Under the pieces are notes generated by a model. The model did not search any database. It saw nothing but the letters and a program-made list of their open reading frames with translations, and was not told the origin of the DNA. The position numbers and the translations under genes were made by a program. DNA of 64,000 bases, taken from positions 33,915 through 97,914 of the forward strand of contig NZ_LRUC01000041.1 in assembly GCF_001550095.1 (NCBI RefSeq), written 5' to 3'. This DNA comes from Celeribacter ethanolicus. Its GTDB lineage: Bacteria; Pseudomonadota; Alphaproteobacteria; Rhodobacterales; Rhodobacteraceae. Below, in pieces: positions 28,247 through 36,999 of the stretch. Numbering within the stretch: position 1 is the stretch's first letter; every line of letters starts with the position of its first letter.

Positions 28247-28273
28247 AAAGAGGGCGGTGATCCCGCCCTCTTT
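28247..28273 (-). terminator. Stem-loop between glpV and glpK
   Basis: Perfect 11-base arms AAAGAGGGCGG and CCGCCCTCTTT around a 5-base loop. Read on the minus strand the stem is followed by a short T run. It sits 7 bases after the glpV stop (28280) and about 70 before glpK, so it can partly terminate the transporter message or protect its 3' end. Confidence 0.75.
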
Positions 28274-28279
28274 CAACAT

Positions 28280-29986
28280 TTACTGCCAGGAGGCGACGAG
28301 TTCGTCGTAGGAGACGGTTTGCGGCTCCTCGCGTTCGTTCTCGATGGCCGGTTTCGGCGCGCCTTCCATGGCGAGCCACTCCTCGGCGCTGGTCTCGTTG
28401 TTCATGACCGGCCCGAGGTCGCCCTGAATGCCAGCGCGTTCGAGACGCTCCATGACTTTCTCCATATCGGCGCAGAGGCTGTCGAGCGCATCCTGCGCGG
28501 ATTTCGCGCCGGACATCGCGTCACCGATATTCTGCCACCAGAGCTGGGCGAGCTTCGGGTAATCCGGAACGTTGGTGCCGGTGGGCGACCAGCGCACGCG
28601 GTCGGGCGAGCGGTAGAACTCGACGAGACCGCCAAGTTTCGGCGCACGATCGGAGAAGCTCTCATGCTGGATGGTGGATTCGCGGGTGAAGGTCAGACCG
28701 ACATGGGATTTCTTCACGTCGACGGTTTTGGACCCCACGAATTGTGCGTAGAGCCACGCGGCTTTGGCGCGATCATCCGGCGTGGATTTCATCAGCGTCC
28801 AGGACCCCACGTCCTGATAGCCGACCTTCATGCCGTCTTCCCAGTAGACGCCATGCGGGCTGGGGGCGAGACGCCATTTTGGGGTGCCATCCTCGTTCAT
28901 CACCGCCGGGCTGTCGACCAGAGGCGCGACGAAGGTGGTGTACATGAACATCTGTTGCGCGATGTTGCCCTGACCCGGAACCGGACCGGCCTCCGAGAAG
29001 GTCATGCCCATGGCGGAGGGCGGCGAGTATTTGTTCAGCCAGTCGATGGCTTTCTCCACCGCATAGACCGCCGCCGGAGAGTTCGCCGCGCCGCCGCGTG
29101 CCATACAGGCGCCGACAGGTTGCGAGTTCTCGTTCACGCGGATGCCCCATTCATCGACCGGAAGGCCGTTGGGTTCGCCTTTGTCGCCCATCCCGGCCAT
29201 GGACATCCATGCGTCGGTGTAGCGCCAGCCCAGGGACGGGTCTTTCTTGCCGTAGTCCATCGAGCCATAGACCTCGACGCCGTCGATATTGCGACCGGTG
29301 AAGAATTCGGCGATGTCCTCATAGGCCGACCAGTTGACCGGAACGCCGAGGTCGTAGCCGTATTTCTCTTTGAACTCGGCCATGATTGCGGGATCGGTGA
29401 ACCAATCGTAGCGGAACCAGTAAAGGTTCGCGAATTGCTGGTCGGGCAGCTGATAGAGCTTGCCATCGGGTGCGGTGGTGAATTGCGTGCCGATATAGTC
29501 GTCGAGATCGAGACCGGGGTTGGTCACATCCGCGCCCTCGTTTGCCATCCAGTCGGTGAGGTTGCGCACCTGTTGATAGCGCCAGTGGGTGCCGATCAGG
29601 TCGCTGTCGTTGACATAGGCGTCATAGATGTTTTCGCCCGACTGCATCTGAGTTTGCAGTTTCTCGACCACATCGCCTTCGCCGATCAGATCGTGGGTGA
29701 TTTTGATGCCGGTGATTTTTTCGAAGGCGGGTGCGAGCACCTGAGATTCATATTCATGCGTGGTGATGGTCTCGGAGACCACTTTGATCTCCATGCCCGC
29801 AAAAGGCTGGGCCGCGTCGATGAACCACTGCATTTCTGCTTCCTGATCGGCGCGCGACAGCGCCGACTGATCCCCGATTTCGGCATCGAGGAAGGCTTTC
29901 GCCGCTTCCATATCGGCGAAGGCAGGCACCGACAAAAGGCCGAGGCCTAACGCCAGTGCGGTGGTTGTCTTGAGACGATGGTTCAT
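28280..29986 (-). CDS. glpV: Glycerol ABC transporter substrate-binding protein
   Basis: A 568-residue periplasmic binding protein, longer than usual (400-450) as is typical of GlpV. Signal peptide at residues 1-24 (TALALGLGLLSVPAFA). Solute-binding features include FEKITGIKITHDLIGEGDVVEKLQTQ near residue 100 and WRYTDAWMSMAGMG near 260. GGAGGAAA precedes the ATG. Its genes follow the order glpD-glpS-glpT-glpP-glpQ-glpU-glpV-glpK known from Rhizobium leguminosarum, where the system imports glycerol. Alternative ligands are other polyols. Confidence 0.93.
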   Translation of the reverse strand: MNHRLKTTTALALGLGLLSVPAFADMEAAKAFLDAEIGDQSALSRADQEAEMQWFIDAAQPFAGMEIKVVSETITTHEYESQVLAPAFEKITGIKITHDLIGEGDVVEKLQTQMQSGENIYDAYVNDSDLIGTHWRYQQVRNLTDWMANEGADVTNPGLDLDDYIGTQFTTAPDGKLYQLPDQQFANLYWFRYDWFTDPAIMAEFKEKYGYDLGVPVNWSAYEDIAEFFTGRNIDGVEVYGSMDYGKKDPSLGWRYTDAWMSMAGMGDKGEPNGLPVDEWGIRVNENSQPVGACMARGGAANSPAAVYAVEKAIDWLNKYSPPSAMGMTFSEAGPVPGQGNIAQQMFMYTTFVAPLVDSPAVMNEDGTPKWRLAPSPHGVYWEDGMKVGYQDVGSWTLMKSTPDDRAKAAWLYAQFVGSKTVDVKKSHVGLTFTRESTIQHESFSDRAPKLGGLVEFYRSPDRVRWSPTGTNVPDYPKLAQLWWQNIGDAMSGAKSAQDALDSLCADMEKVMERLERAGIQGDLGPVMNNETSAEEWLAMEGAPKPAIENEREEPQTVSYDELVASWQ

Positions 29987-30044
29987 TGGTTTCCTCCCTA
30001 TGTGAACCTATATTTTTAGGTGTCGATCCGTCGCGGGGGCCTCC

Positions 30045-30317
30045 TCAGACCCAGCGAAAGACGATGGCTGCAAAGATCAGGCAAACGACAAGCGCGAGCG
30101 CTTGGTTGGCGCCGATCAGTCCGAGCCATGCAAGATTGATGAAGGCCGAGCCCAGAAGGGTGATGAACAAACGATCCCCCCGGGTGGTCTCAATGCCCAA
30201 GACGCCAACGCGCGGCGTTTCGGGAAATTTGATCGCCAGAATGGTGAAGATCACCAAAAGCGTTGCAATCGTTCCGAAAAAGGCGGCGGTCGGCCATGTC
30301 CATGCCATCCAGTCCAT
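30045..30317 (-). CDS. glpU: Small DUF2160 membrane protein of the glycerol transporter locus
   Basis: A 90-residue inner-membrane protein with three predicted helices (TAAFFGTIATLLVIFTILAI, LFITLLGSAFINLAWLGLI and ALALVVCLIFAAIVF). DUF2160 proteins sit between glpQ and glpV in alphaproteobacterial glycerol loci (GlpU). Its role is unknown, perhaps an accessory of the permease. GAGGAGG lies before the ATG. Confidence 0.9.
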   Translation of the reverse strand: MDWMAWTWPTAAFFGTIATLLVIFTILAIKFPETPRVGVLGIETTRGDRLFITLLGSAFINLAWLGLIGANQALALVVCLIFAAIVFRWV

Positions 30318-30332
30318 GTCGAATTCCTCCTC

Positions 30333-31184
30333 TTAGACCCGACCGAGGGCAAAGCCCTTGGCGATGTAATTGCGCACGAAGTAGATCACGAGCGCGCCCG
30401 GCACGATGGTGAGCACCCCGGCGGCGGCCAGCACGCCCCAGTCGACGCCAGCCGCACCCACGGTGCGGGTCATGGTGGCGGCGATGGGTTTGGCGTCCAC
30501 CGAGGTCAGCGTGCGCGAGAGCAGAAGCTCGACCCAAGAGAACATGAAGCAGAAGAACGCAGCCACACCGATGCCCGAGGCGATGAGCGGCATGAAGATC
30601 TTTACGAAGAAACGCCCAAAGCCGTAGCCGTCGATATAGGCGGTCTCGTCGATTTCCTTCGGCACGCCGCGCATGAAACCTTCGAGGATCCAGACGGCGA
30701 GCGGCACGTTAAAGAGACAATGCGCCAGAGCCACGGCGATATGCGTGTCGAACAACCCGATTGAGGAATAGAGCTGAAAGAAGGGCAGGGCGAAGACAGC
30801 CGGCGGCGCCATGCGGTTCGTCAAAAGCCAGAAGAACAGGTGCTTGTCGCCGAGGAAATTGTAGCGCGAAAACGCATAGGCAGCGGGCAGGGCGACAGCG
30901 AGCGAAATCACCGTGTTCATCACCACATAGATCATCGAGTTGACGTAGCCCATGTACCATGCCTCGTCGGTGAGGATCGTGACGTAGTTCTCGAACGTCA
31001 GGTTTTGTGGCCAAAGCGAGAAACTGCCCAGAATTTCTGTGTTGGTCTTGAGGCTCATGTTCAACAGCCAGTAGATCGGCAACATGAGGAACAGAAGATA
31101 GAGCGTCATCACCACGGCGCGGCCCTTCACCTTGGGGAGGCTGCGCGCGCGGGTGGCGGGTGTGAGTGCGGTTGCGTCCGTCAT
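30333..31184 (-). CDS. glpQ: Glycerol ABC transporter permease
   Basis: A 283-residue MalG-like inner-membrane permease with six helices. The coupling-helix EAA motif reads EIDETAYIDGYGFGRFFVKIFMPL near residues 180-205, which docks on an ATPase subunit. It is preceded by glpP, one base apart from its stop, and followed by glpU. With GlpP it should form the translocation pore. Confidence 0.93.
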   Translation of the reverse strand: MTDATALTPATRARSLPKVKGRAVVMTLYLLFLMLPIYWLLNMSLKTNTEILGSFSLWPQNLTFENYVTILTDEAWYMGYVNSMIYVVMNTVISLAVALPAAYAFSRYNFLGDKHLFFWLLTNRMAPPAVFALPFFQLYSSIGLFDTHIAVALAHCLFNVPLAVWILEGFMRGVPKEIDETAYIDGYGFGRFFVKIFMPLIASGIGVAAFFCFMFSWVELLLSRTLTSVDAKPIAATMTRTVGAAGVDWGVLAAAGVLTIVPGALVIYFVRNYIAKGFALGRV

Positions 31185-31185
31185 C

Positions 31186-32058
31186 TTACATGCCCTTTTT
31201 GTCGAGGTTGACCATGACGGTGTAGAACACCCATGAAATCAACAGGATCACGAGGAAATACATCAAGGAGAAGGCAGCAGCGGGTCCGAGATCGAACTGG
31301 CCCAGAGCCATCTTGACGAGGTCGATGGACAAAAGCGTCGTCGCATTGCCCGGACCGCCGCCCGTCACCACGAAGGGCTCGGTGTAGATCATGAAACTGT
31401 CCATGAAGCGCAGCAGGATCGCGATCATCAACACGCCCATCATCTTGGGCAGTTCGATGAAACGGAACACTTTCCAACGGTTCGCCTGATCGATCCGCGC
31501 GGCCTGATAATAGGCGTCGGGGATGGATTTCAGACCGGCAAAGGCCAGAAGTGCCACGAGCGAGGTCCAGTGCCAGACATCCATGACGATGATGGTGATC
31601 CAGGCGGAAACGGTGTCCTGCGTGTAGTTGTAATCAATGCCAAGCGCATCAAGCGTATAACCCAGAAGGCCAATGTCAACGCGGCCGAAAATCTGCCAGA
31701 TCGTGCCGACCACGTTCCATGGGATCAAAAGCGGCAGGGACATGACCACGAGGCAGAAGGACGACCAAAAGCCCGATTTCGGCATGTTGAGCGCCACGAA
31801 AATGCCCAGCGGAATTTCGATGGCAAGGATGATGCCGGAGAACATCAACTGACGTTGCAGCGCGTTCCACATCCGCTCGTCCGAGAGCATCTCCTGGAAC
31901 CACTCAAGCCCTGCCCAGAAGAACTGGTTGTTGCCGAAGGTGTCCTGCACGGAATAGTTCACCACCGTCATGAGCGGGATCACGGCGGAGAACGCCACAA
32001 GCACCAAGACCGGCAGCACTAGGAACCATGCTTTTTGATTGGTTGTTTTCTGTTGCAT
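31186..32058 (-). CDS. glpP: Glycerol ABC transporter permease
   Basis: A 290-residue MalF-like permease with six helices. The EAA loop is SIPDAYYQAARIDQANRWKVFRFIELPKM near residues 195-225. The ATG shares a base with the glpT stop (TGATG), and GGGGAGG lies about 9 bases upstream; a GTG one codon earlier is possible. GlpP and GlpQ differ enough to form a heterodimeric pore. Confidence 0.93.
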   Translation of the reverse strand: MQQKTTNQKAWFLVLPVLVLVAFSAVIPLMTVVNYSVQDTFGNNQFFWAGLEWFQEMLSDERMWNALQRQLMFSGIILAIEIPLGIFVALNMPKSGFWSSFCLVVMSLPLLIPWNVVGTIWQIFGRVDIGLLGYTLDALGIDYNYTQDTVSAWITIIVMDVWHWTSLVALLAFAGLKSIPDAYYQAARIDQANRWKVFRFIELPKMMGVLMIAILLRFMDSFMIYTEPFVVTGGGPGNATTLLSIDLVKMALGQFDLGPAAAFSLMYFLVILLISWVFYTVMVNLDKKGM

Positions 32059-33152
32059 CACGCGGCCTCCCCGCCGGTGGCGGACTGGGGCGCCACACGC
32101 CAGTCGTTTGTATAGACATTCACGCGCGCCGGGTCGAAAGTGACGCGGGTCATGTCCGCGCGCACGGGATCGTCCTCGCCGGCGATGATGTTGATGTCTT
32201 GGCCAAAGAATTCGGCACGGATGATCTTGTGACGCCCGGCATCCTCGACGCGGCGCACTTTCACGGGCAGGCCTTCGCTTTCGCTCAACCGGGCAAATTC
32301 CGGCCGCACGCCGATTTCCACCTTGCCGCTCACCGGCGCATAACCCGCGCCGAGCGCAATTTCCGAGCCGTTGATATAGGCTTTCGTGCCCTCGACCTTG
32401 GCGGGGATCACGTTCATGCCCGGCGAGCCGATGAAATAGCCCACAAAGGTATGCGCGGGCCGTTCGAACAACTCCTCAGGCGTGCCGATCTGAACCACGC
32501 GCCCGTCATACATGACAACGACCTTGTCCGCGAAGGTCAGAGCCTCCGTCTGGTCGTGGGTCACATAGATCATCGTGTGGCCGAAATCGTGGTGCAGCTT
32601 TTTGAGCTGGGTTCTGAGTTCCCATTTCATATGCGGGTCGATCACGGTCAGGGGTTCGTCGAACAAAAGCGCATTCACGTCCTTGCGCACCATGCCACGA
32701 CCCAGAGAAATCTTTTGCTTGGCATCCGCGCCCAGCCCGCGCGCCTTTTTACGCAGCATGTCTTCCATGCCGATCATCCGTGCGATTTCCTGAACGCGCT
32801 CGGCCACATAGGTCTCGTCGCGGCCCCGGTTGCGGAGCGGAAAGGCCAGATTGTCGTGCACGGTCATCGTGTCGTAGACCACCGGGAACTGGAACACCTG
32901 CGCGATGTTGCGCTCCGCCGTGGGGGCGCGGGTGACGTCTTTGCCGTCGAACAGGATGCGCCCCTGCGAGGGCATCAACAGCCCTGAGATGATATTGAGC
33001 AACGTGGACTTGCCGCAGCCTGACGAGCCCAAAAGCGCATAGGCCTCGCCATCTTCCCAGTCGTAATTCAGTTCCTTGAGCGCATAGTCGTCCTGCGACG
33101 CAGGCGTCGGATTGTAGGAATGCGCAAGGTTGTCGAGTGTAATTCTTGCCAT
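32058..33152 (-). CDS. glpT: Glycerol ABC transporter ATP-binding protein, degenerate signature
   Basis: A 364-residue MalK-type ATPase. Walker A is GSSGCGKST near residue 40, Walker B ALLFDEPLTVID and the switch histidine in VTHDQTEAL are intact. The ABC signature, normally LSGGQxQR, reads LGADAKQKISLGRG and is not recognisable as a functional motif. A C-terminal regulatory OB domain follows (GSPGMNVIPAKVEG onward). It should pair with GlpS, and each provides what the other lacks. GAGGAGG precedes the ATG. Confidence 0.93.
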   Translation of the reverse strand: MARITLDNLAHSYNPTPASQDDYALKELNYDWEDGEAYALLGSSGCGKSTLLNIISGLLMPSQGRILFDGKDVTRAPTAERNIAQVFQFPVVYDTMTVHDNLAFPLRNRGRDETYVAERVQEIARMIGMEDMLRKKARGLGADAKQKISLGRGMVRKDVNALLFDEPLTVIDPHMKWELRTQLKKLHHDFGHTMIYVTHDQTEALTFADKVVVMYDGRVVQIGTPEELFERPAHTFVGYFIGSPGMNVIPAKVEGTKAYINGSEIALGAGYAPVSGKVEIGVRPEFARLSESEGLPVKVRRVEDAGRHKIIRAEFFGQDINIIAGEDDPVRADMTRVTFDPARVNVYTNDWRVAPQSATGGEAA

Positions 33153-33164
33153 GATCGCGCCTCC

Positions 33165-34253
33165 TCACGCCGCCATCGCGTAGGCGGCGGGCGCAACGAG
33201 CCCCCCGTCTTCGCCGAACACATAGACATGGCGCGGATCGAGCCAGACATCGAGCGCGGCGCCAATCTCGAGATCGTGCACGCCGTGGATCAACCCGACC
33301 CAACGCGCGCCATGGTGATCGAGATGGACGAAAGTTTCCGACCCGGTCAGCTCCGTCACATGCAGGTTCGTTGTGAATTTCATTGCGTTTTCAGCGTGCT
33401 GCGTGATTTCGAGATGGTTCGGACGGAACCCGGCGGTGTAGCGTCCATCCGCCAGATCGGCGAGCTTGCCGGTCGCCTGCGCGCTTTGTCCGTCACCGAA
33501 CATCAACCGATCGCCAGTCTTGGAGATTTGCAGGAAATTCATCGGCGGATCGGAGAACACCCGTGCCGTCGTGGCGTCCACCGGCTGGCGATAGACCTCG
33601 GGCGTTGGCCCGAATTGCGTCACGCGTCCCTCCCAGAGCGTCGCTGTGTTGCCGCCGAGCAAAAGCGCCTCTTCGGGTTCCGTTGTCGCATAGACAAAGA
33701 TCGAGCCGGAGGCCTCGAAGATCTTCGGAATCTCGACACGCAACTCCTCGCGCAGCTTGTAATCGAGGTTGGCGAGCGGCTCATCGAGCAGCACAAGGCC
33801 TGCGTTTTTCACCAGCGCACGGGCCAGAGCACAGCGTTGTTGTTGCCCGCCTGACAGTTCCAGAGGTTTGCGGTCCAGCATCGGCGTCAGCTTCATCAGC
33901 TCTGCCGTTTCCCGCACCCGCGTGTCGATCTCCGCCTTGTCTACGCCCATCAGCTTCATCGGCGAGGCAATGTTGTCGTAGACGCTCATCGAGGGGTAGT
34001 TGATGAATTGCTGATACACCATCGCAACCTTGCGATCCTGCACCCGCATGCCGGTGACGTCCTGGCCGTCCCAGAAAATCCGCCCGGAGCTCGGTTGATC
34101 GAGCCCGGCCATCAGACGCATCAGCGAGGTCTTCCCCGACAGGGTCGGCCCCAGCAGAACGTTCATCGTTCCTTTTTCGAGCGTCAGATCGGTCGCGGCA
34201 ATATGCATTTGCCCCTCGACGATCTTCGATACGCCCTTCAGTTCCAGCGTCAT
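33165..34253 (-). CDS. glpS: Glycerol ABC transporter ATP-binding protein, altered H-loop
   Basis: A 362-residue MalK-type ATPase. Walker A is GPTLSGKT, the signature LSGGQQQRCALARAL and Walker B LVLLDEPLANLD are intact. The switch region reads VYATTEPEEAL where a histidine (VTHDQ) is usual, so the H-loop residue is Thr. It overlaps functionally with GlpT to make an asymmetric heterodimer. First transporter gene after glpD; GGAGGAGG precedes the ATG. Confidence 0.93.
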   Translation of the reverse strand: MTLELKGVSKIVEGQMHIAATDLTLEKGTMNVLLGPTLSGKTSLMRLMAGLDQPSSGRIFWDGQDVTGMRVQDRKVAMVYQQFINYPSMSVYDNIASPMKLMGVDKAEIDTRVRETAELMKLTPMLDRKPLELSGGQQQRCALARALVKNAGLVLLDEPLANLDYKLREELRVEIPKIFEASGSIFVYATTEPEEALLLGGNTATLWEGRVTQFGPTPEVYRQPVDATTARVFSDPPMNFLQISKTGDRLMFGDGQSAQATGKLADLADGRYTAGFRPNHLEITQHAENAMKFTTNLHVTELTGSETFVHLDHHGARWVGLIHGVHDLEIGAALDVWLDPRHVYVFGEDGGLVAPAAYAMAA

Positions 34254-34288
34254 TAGGTCCTCCTCCCCGCGCCTTATTGTCTTTGGCC

Positions 34289-35899
34289 TTATTCGGCGGC
34301 GGCCATCCGTGCGCGGTGGCTTTGCATCCAGTCATCCAGATCATTGATCTGCGTTTCATCCAGACGCAGCCCAAGCTTTGAGCGGCGCCAAACAATATCC
34401 TCGGCCGTGCGCGCATATTCGCGCTCCATCAGCCATGTCACTTCGGTCTCGGTCAGGGTCGCGCCGAAATCACGTCCGAGCGCCTCGGCATTCTCTGCGT
34501 CTCCCAGCATGTCACGCGCTTCGGTGCCGTAGGCGCGCACCAGACGTCGCGCCCAGAACGGGGTCAGAAACCCGAATTGCGCACGCAGCTCGGAAACAAG
34601 CCGGTCAAACCCGCCGACCGGGAAATCCCCGCCTGCGAGCGGCACACCTGCCGTCCAGCGTCCTTTTGCATTCGGCCCCTTTGCGTCGGGCAGATGGTCC
34701 GAGATTTTCTCAAGCGCGCTTTCCGCCAGCCGCCGATAGGTCGTGATTTTCCCCCCGAAGATGTTGAGCACCGGCGCACCGCCCTCTGCATCGACCTTGA
34801 GCGTATAGTCTCGCGTTGCCGCTGTCGCCGATGACGCTCCGTCATCATAGAGCGGGCGGACGCCGGAATAGCTCCAGACCACATCCTCGGCGCTGATCGG
34901 CGCTTTGAAATATTTGTTGGCAAAGGCGATCAGATAGTCGCGCTCTTCGTCGGTACAGGTGGGTTTGAGTGACGGATCGCTGTGCTCGGCGTCCGTGGTG
35001 CCGATCAGGGTGAAATCTGTCTCATAGGGAATGGCGAAAATGATCCGCCCGTCGGTGCCCTGAAAGAAATAGCATTTGTCGTGATCGTAGAGCTTGCGGG
35101 TCACGATATGGCTGCCGCGCACAAGTCGCACGCCCTCTTTCGACGGCAGGTCGATTTTGTCGTGAATCACGTCGCCGACCCAAGGCCCGCCCGCATTCAC
35201 CAGCATTTTGGCGTAATGGGTGGCGGTGCGGCCATGTTCCATATCTTTCGTTTCGACACGCCAGAGATCGCCTTCGCGCGTCGCATGGGTCACTTTGGTG
35301 CGCGTCAGAATCGCCGCACCGCGTGCCTCTGCGTCGCGGGCATTGAGGATCACAAGGCGGGAATCCTCGACCCAGCAATCGGAATATTCATAGGCTTTGG
35401 CAAAGCGTTCCTGCAGCGGCGCGCCCTCGGCCGTTCCCGTCAGGCCGATGGTTTCCGTGCCCGGCAGGATTTTGCGCCCGCCCAGATGATCGTAGAGAAA
35501 CAGGCCAAGCCGGATCAGCCATGCCGGACGGCGCCCTTTCATCCAAGGCATCACGACAGACAGAAGTTTCGAGGTCGGCGTTTCGGATTCGAAGCGCATA
35601 TCCTTATGATAAGGAAGGACAAAACGCATCGGCCAGCTGATGTGCGGCATGGCCCGCAGGAGGATTTCACGCTCGATCAGAGCCTCTCGGACCAGCCGAA
35701 ACTCGAAATATTCGAGATAGCGTAGCCCACCGTGAAAGAGTTTTGTGGAGGAAGACGAGGTCGCAGAGGCCAGATCGCTCATCTCCACGAGCGTCACGGA
35801 AAATCCCCGCCCCGCCGCGTCGCGCGCAATGCCACAGCCATTAATGCCGCCGCCAATCACAAAAAGATCGACGGGATGTGTGCTGTCATTCCCCTGCAC
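34289..35899 (-). CDS. glpD: Aerobic glycerol-3-phosphate dehydrogenase
   Basis: A 536-residue membrane-associated flavoenzyme oxidising glycerol 3-phosphate to dihydroxyacetone phosphate and passing electrons to quinone. FAD motif is FVIGGGINGCGIARDAAGRG at the N-terminus; SATSSSSTKLFHGGLRYLE near residue 55 is family-typical. The start is probably the GTG at 35899 after GGGAGG; a TTG at 35914 would overlap that site. First gene of the glp operon, divergent from glpR. Confidence 0.95.
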   Translation of the reverse strand: MQGNDSTHPVDLFVIGGGINGCGIARDAAGRGFSVTLVEMSDLASATSSSSTKLFHGGLRYLEYFEFRLVREALIEREILLRAMPHISWPMRFVLPYHKDMRFESETPTSKLLSVVMPWMKGRRPAWLIRLGLFLYDHLGGRKILPGTETIGLTGTAEGAPLQERFAKAYEYSDCWVEDSRLVILNARDAEARGAAILTRTKVTHATREGDLWRVETKDMEHGRTATHYAKMLVNAGGPWVGDVIHDKIDLPSKEGVRLVRGSHIVTRKLYDHDKCYFFQGTDGRIIFAIPYETDFTLIGTTDAEHSDPSLKPTCTDEERDYLIAFANKYFKAPISAEDVVWSYSGVRPLYDDGASSATAATRDYTLKVDAEGGAPVLNIFGGKITTYRRLAESALEKISDHLPDAKGPNAKGRWTAGVPLAGGDFPVGGFDRLVSELRAQFGFLTPFWARRLVRAYGTEARDMLGDAENAEALGRDFGATLTETEVTWLMEREYARTAEDIVWRRSKLGLRLDETQINDLDDWMQSHRARMAAAE

Positions 35900-35962
35900 A
35901 GGCTTTCCTCCCAAGTTCTGGCGCTAACGTTGGGTCGAAAAGGTCAAAAACGCAAGGTATTT

Positions 35963-35978
35963 GTTTTCGTTTTTGTTC
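35963..35978. promoter_or_regulatory. Candidate GlpR operator
   Basis: Direct half-sites TTTTCG and TGTTCG lie 10 bases apart, one helical turn, in the glpD-glpR gap. DeoR-type GlpR proteins recognise TTCG-containing elements, so this fits, but no reference set was compared. Confidence 0.4.
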
Positions 35979-36135
35979 GATTGAGGAAAATCAACGGGTT
36001 AGGGTAGATATTTCTGCAACTGCGAAGAAAAGATAAGAGAATCTACGCGGGTGCGGCAATGAATTGACTGGATTCGCATCGGGTTTTCGCGTCTTTTTCC
36101 CATGACGCCACAGAAACGAAGCAAAGCGAACATCT

Positions 36136-36897
36136 ATGTCCAACAACTTTCGTCACCCCGAGATTCTCGAAATGACACGTAAAGAGGGGAAGGTCACGGT
36201 CGAGCGGCTGGCAGAGCATTTTGGTGTCACGCTTCAAACCATTCGCCGCGACCTGTCGGAATTGGCGGAACTGGGGCGTGTCGAGCGGGTGCATGGCGGG
36301 GCGGTGCTGGCGTCCGGCACAATCAATATCGGGTACGAAGATCGGCGGCAGTTGAACGCGGAGGCCAAAATCGCGATCGCGCGGGCCTGTGCCTCGCGGA
36401 TTCCCAACGGGATTTCGTTGTTTCTCAACATTGGGACGAGCACGGAAGCCGTCGCGCAGGAGTTGTTGCAGCACAGGGATTTGATGGTCGTCACCAACAA
36501 TATGAATGTCGCCAACATTCTGGCCGGGAACAGCAATTGCGAAGTCATCGTGACCGGCGGGCATTTGCGGCGGTCCGATGGCGGCTTGGTCGGCAATCTG
36601 GCCGCAGAGACCATCCGCCAATTCAAGTTCGATCTGGCGGTCATCGGCTGTTCCGCGCTCGACCGCGATGGCGATCTTTTGGATTTCGACATTCAGGAGG
36701 TCAGTGTGAGCCAGACGATCCTGCGGCAATCGCGCAAGGTTTTTCTCGTCGCGGATCACACCAAATTCTCCAGAAGCGCCCCCGCAAGGATCGCATCGCT
36801 GTCCGACATCGACGTGTATTTCACCGATCACGCCGTTCCGGCCGAACTGTCCCAAGCCTGCAAGAGCTGGAACACCGAGGTGGTTTCGGGTGGCTGA
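36136..36897 (+). CDS. glpR: DeoR-family repressor of the glycerol regulon
   Basis: A 253-residue DeoR regulator. The HTH is GKVTVERLAEHFGVTLQTIRRDLSELAELGRVERVHGG at residues 16-53, followed by the sugar-phosphate-sensing domain (NIGTSTEAVAQEL, VIVTGGHLRRSDGGLVG, and SVSQTILRQSRKVFLVADHTKF). It is divergent from glpD and should repress the glp operon until glycerol 3-phosphate builds up. Confidence 0.92.
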   Translation: MSNNFRHPEILEMTRKEGKVTVERLAEHFGVTLQTIRRDLSELAELGRVERVHGGAVLASGTINIGYEDRRQLNAEAKIAIARACASRIPNGISLFLNIGTSTEAVAQELLQHRDLMVVTNNMNVANILAGNSNCEVIVTGGHLRRSDGGLVGNLAAETIRQFKFDLAVIGCSALDRDGDLLDFDIQEVSVSQTILRQSRKVFLVADHTKFSRSAPARIASLSDIDVYFTDHAVPAELSQACKSWNTEVVSGG

Positions 36898-36999
36898 GAG
36901 CGTCGGTCTTAGCATTGCGGCCCCGCGCATCGCACGGGACCGTCAGGGTGTTCAGGGGCGGCTCAGCCAACGTTCTGAGCATCGCTCAATCGCGTTACA

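Noticed and set aside
28187..29950. 587-codon plus-strand frame opposite glpV
   Set aside because: Antisense shadow; glpV has a signal peptide, ribosome site and operon context.
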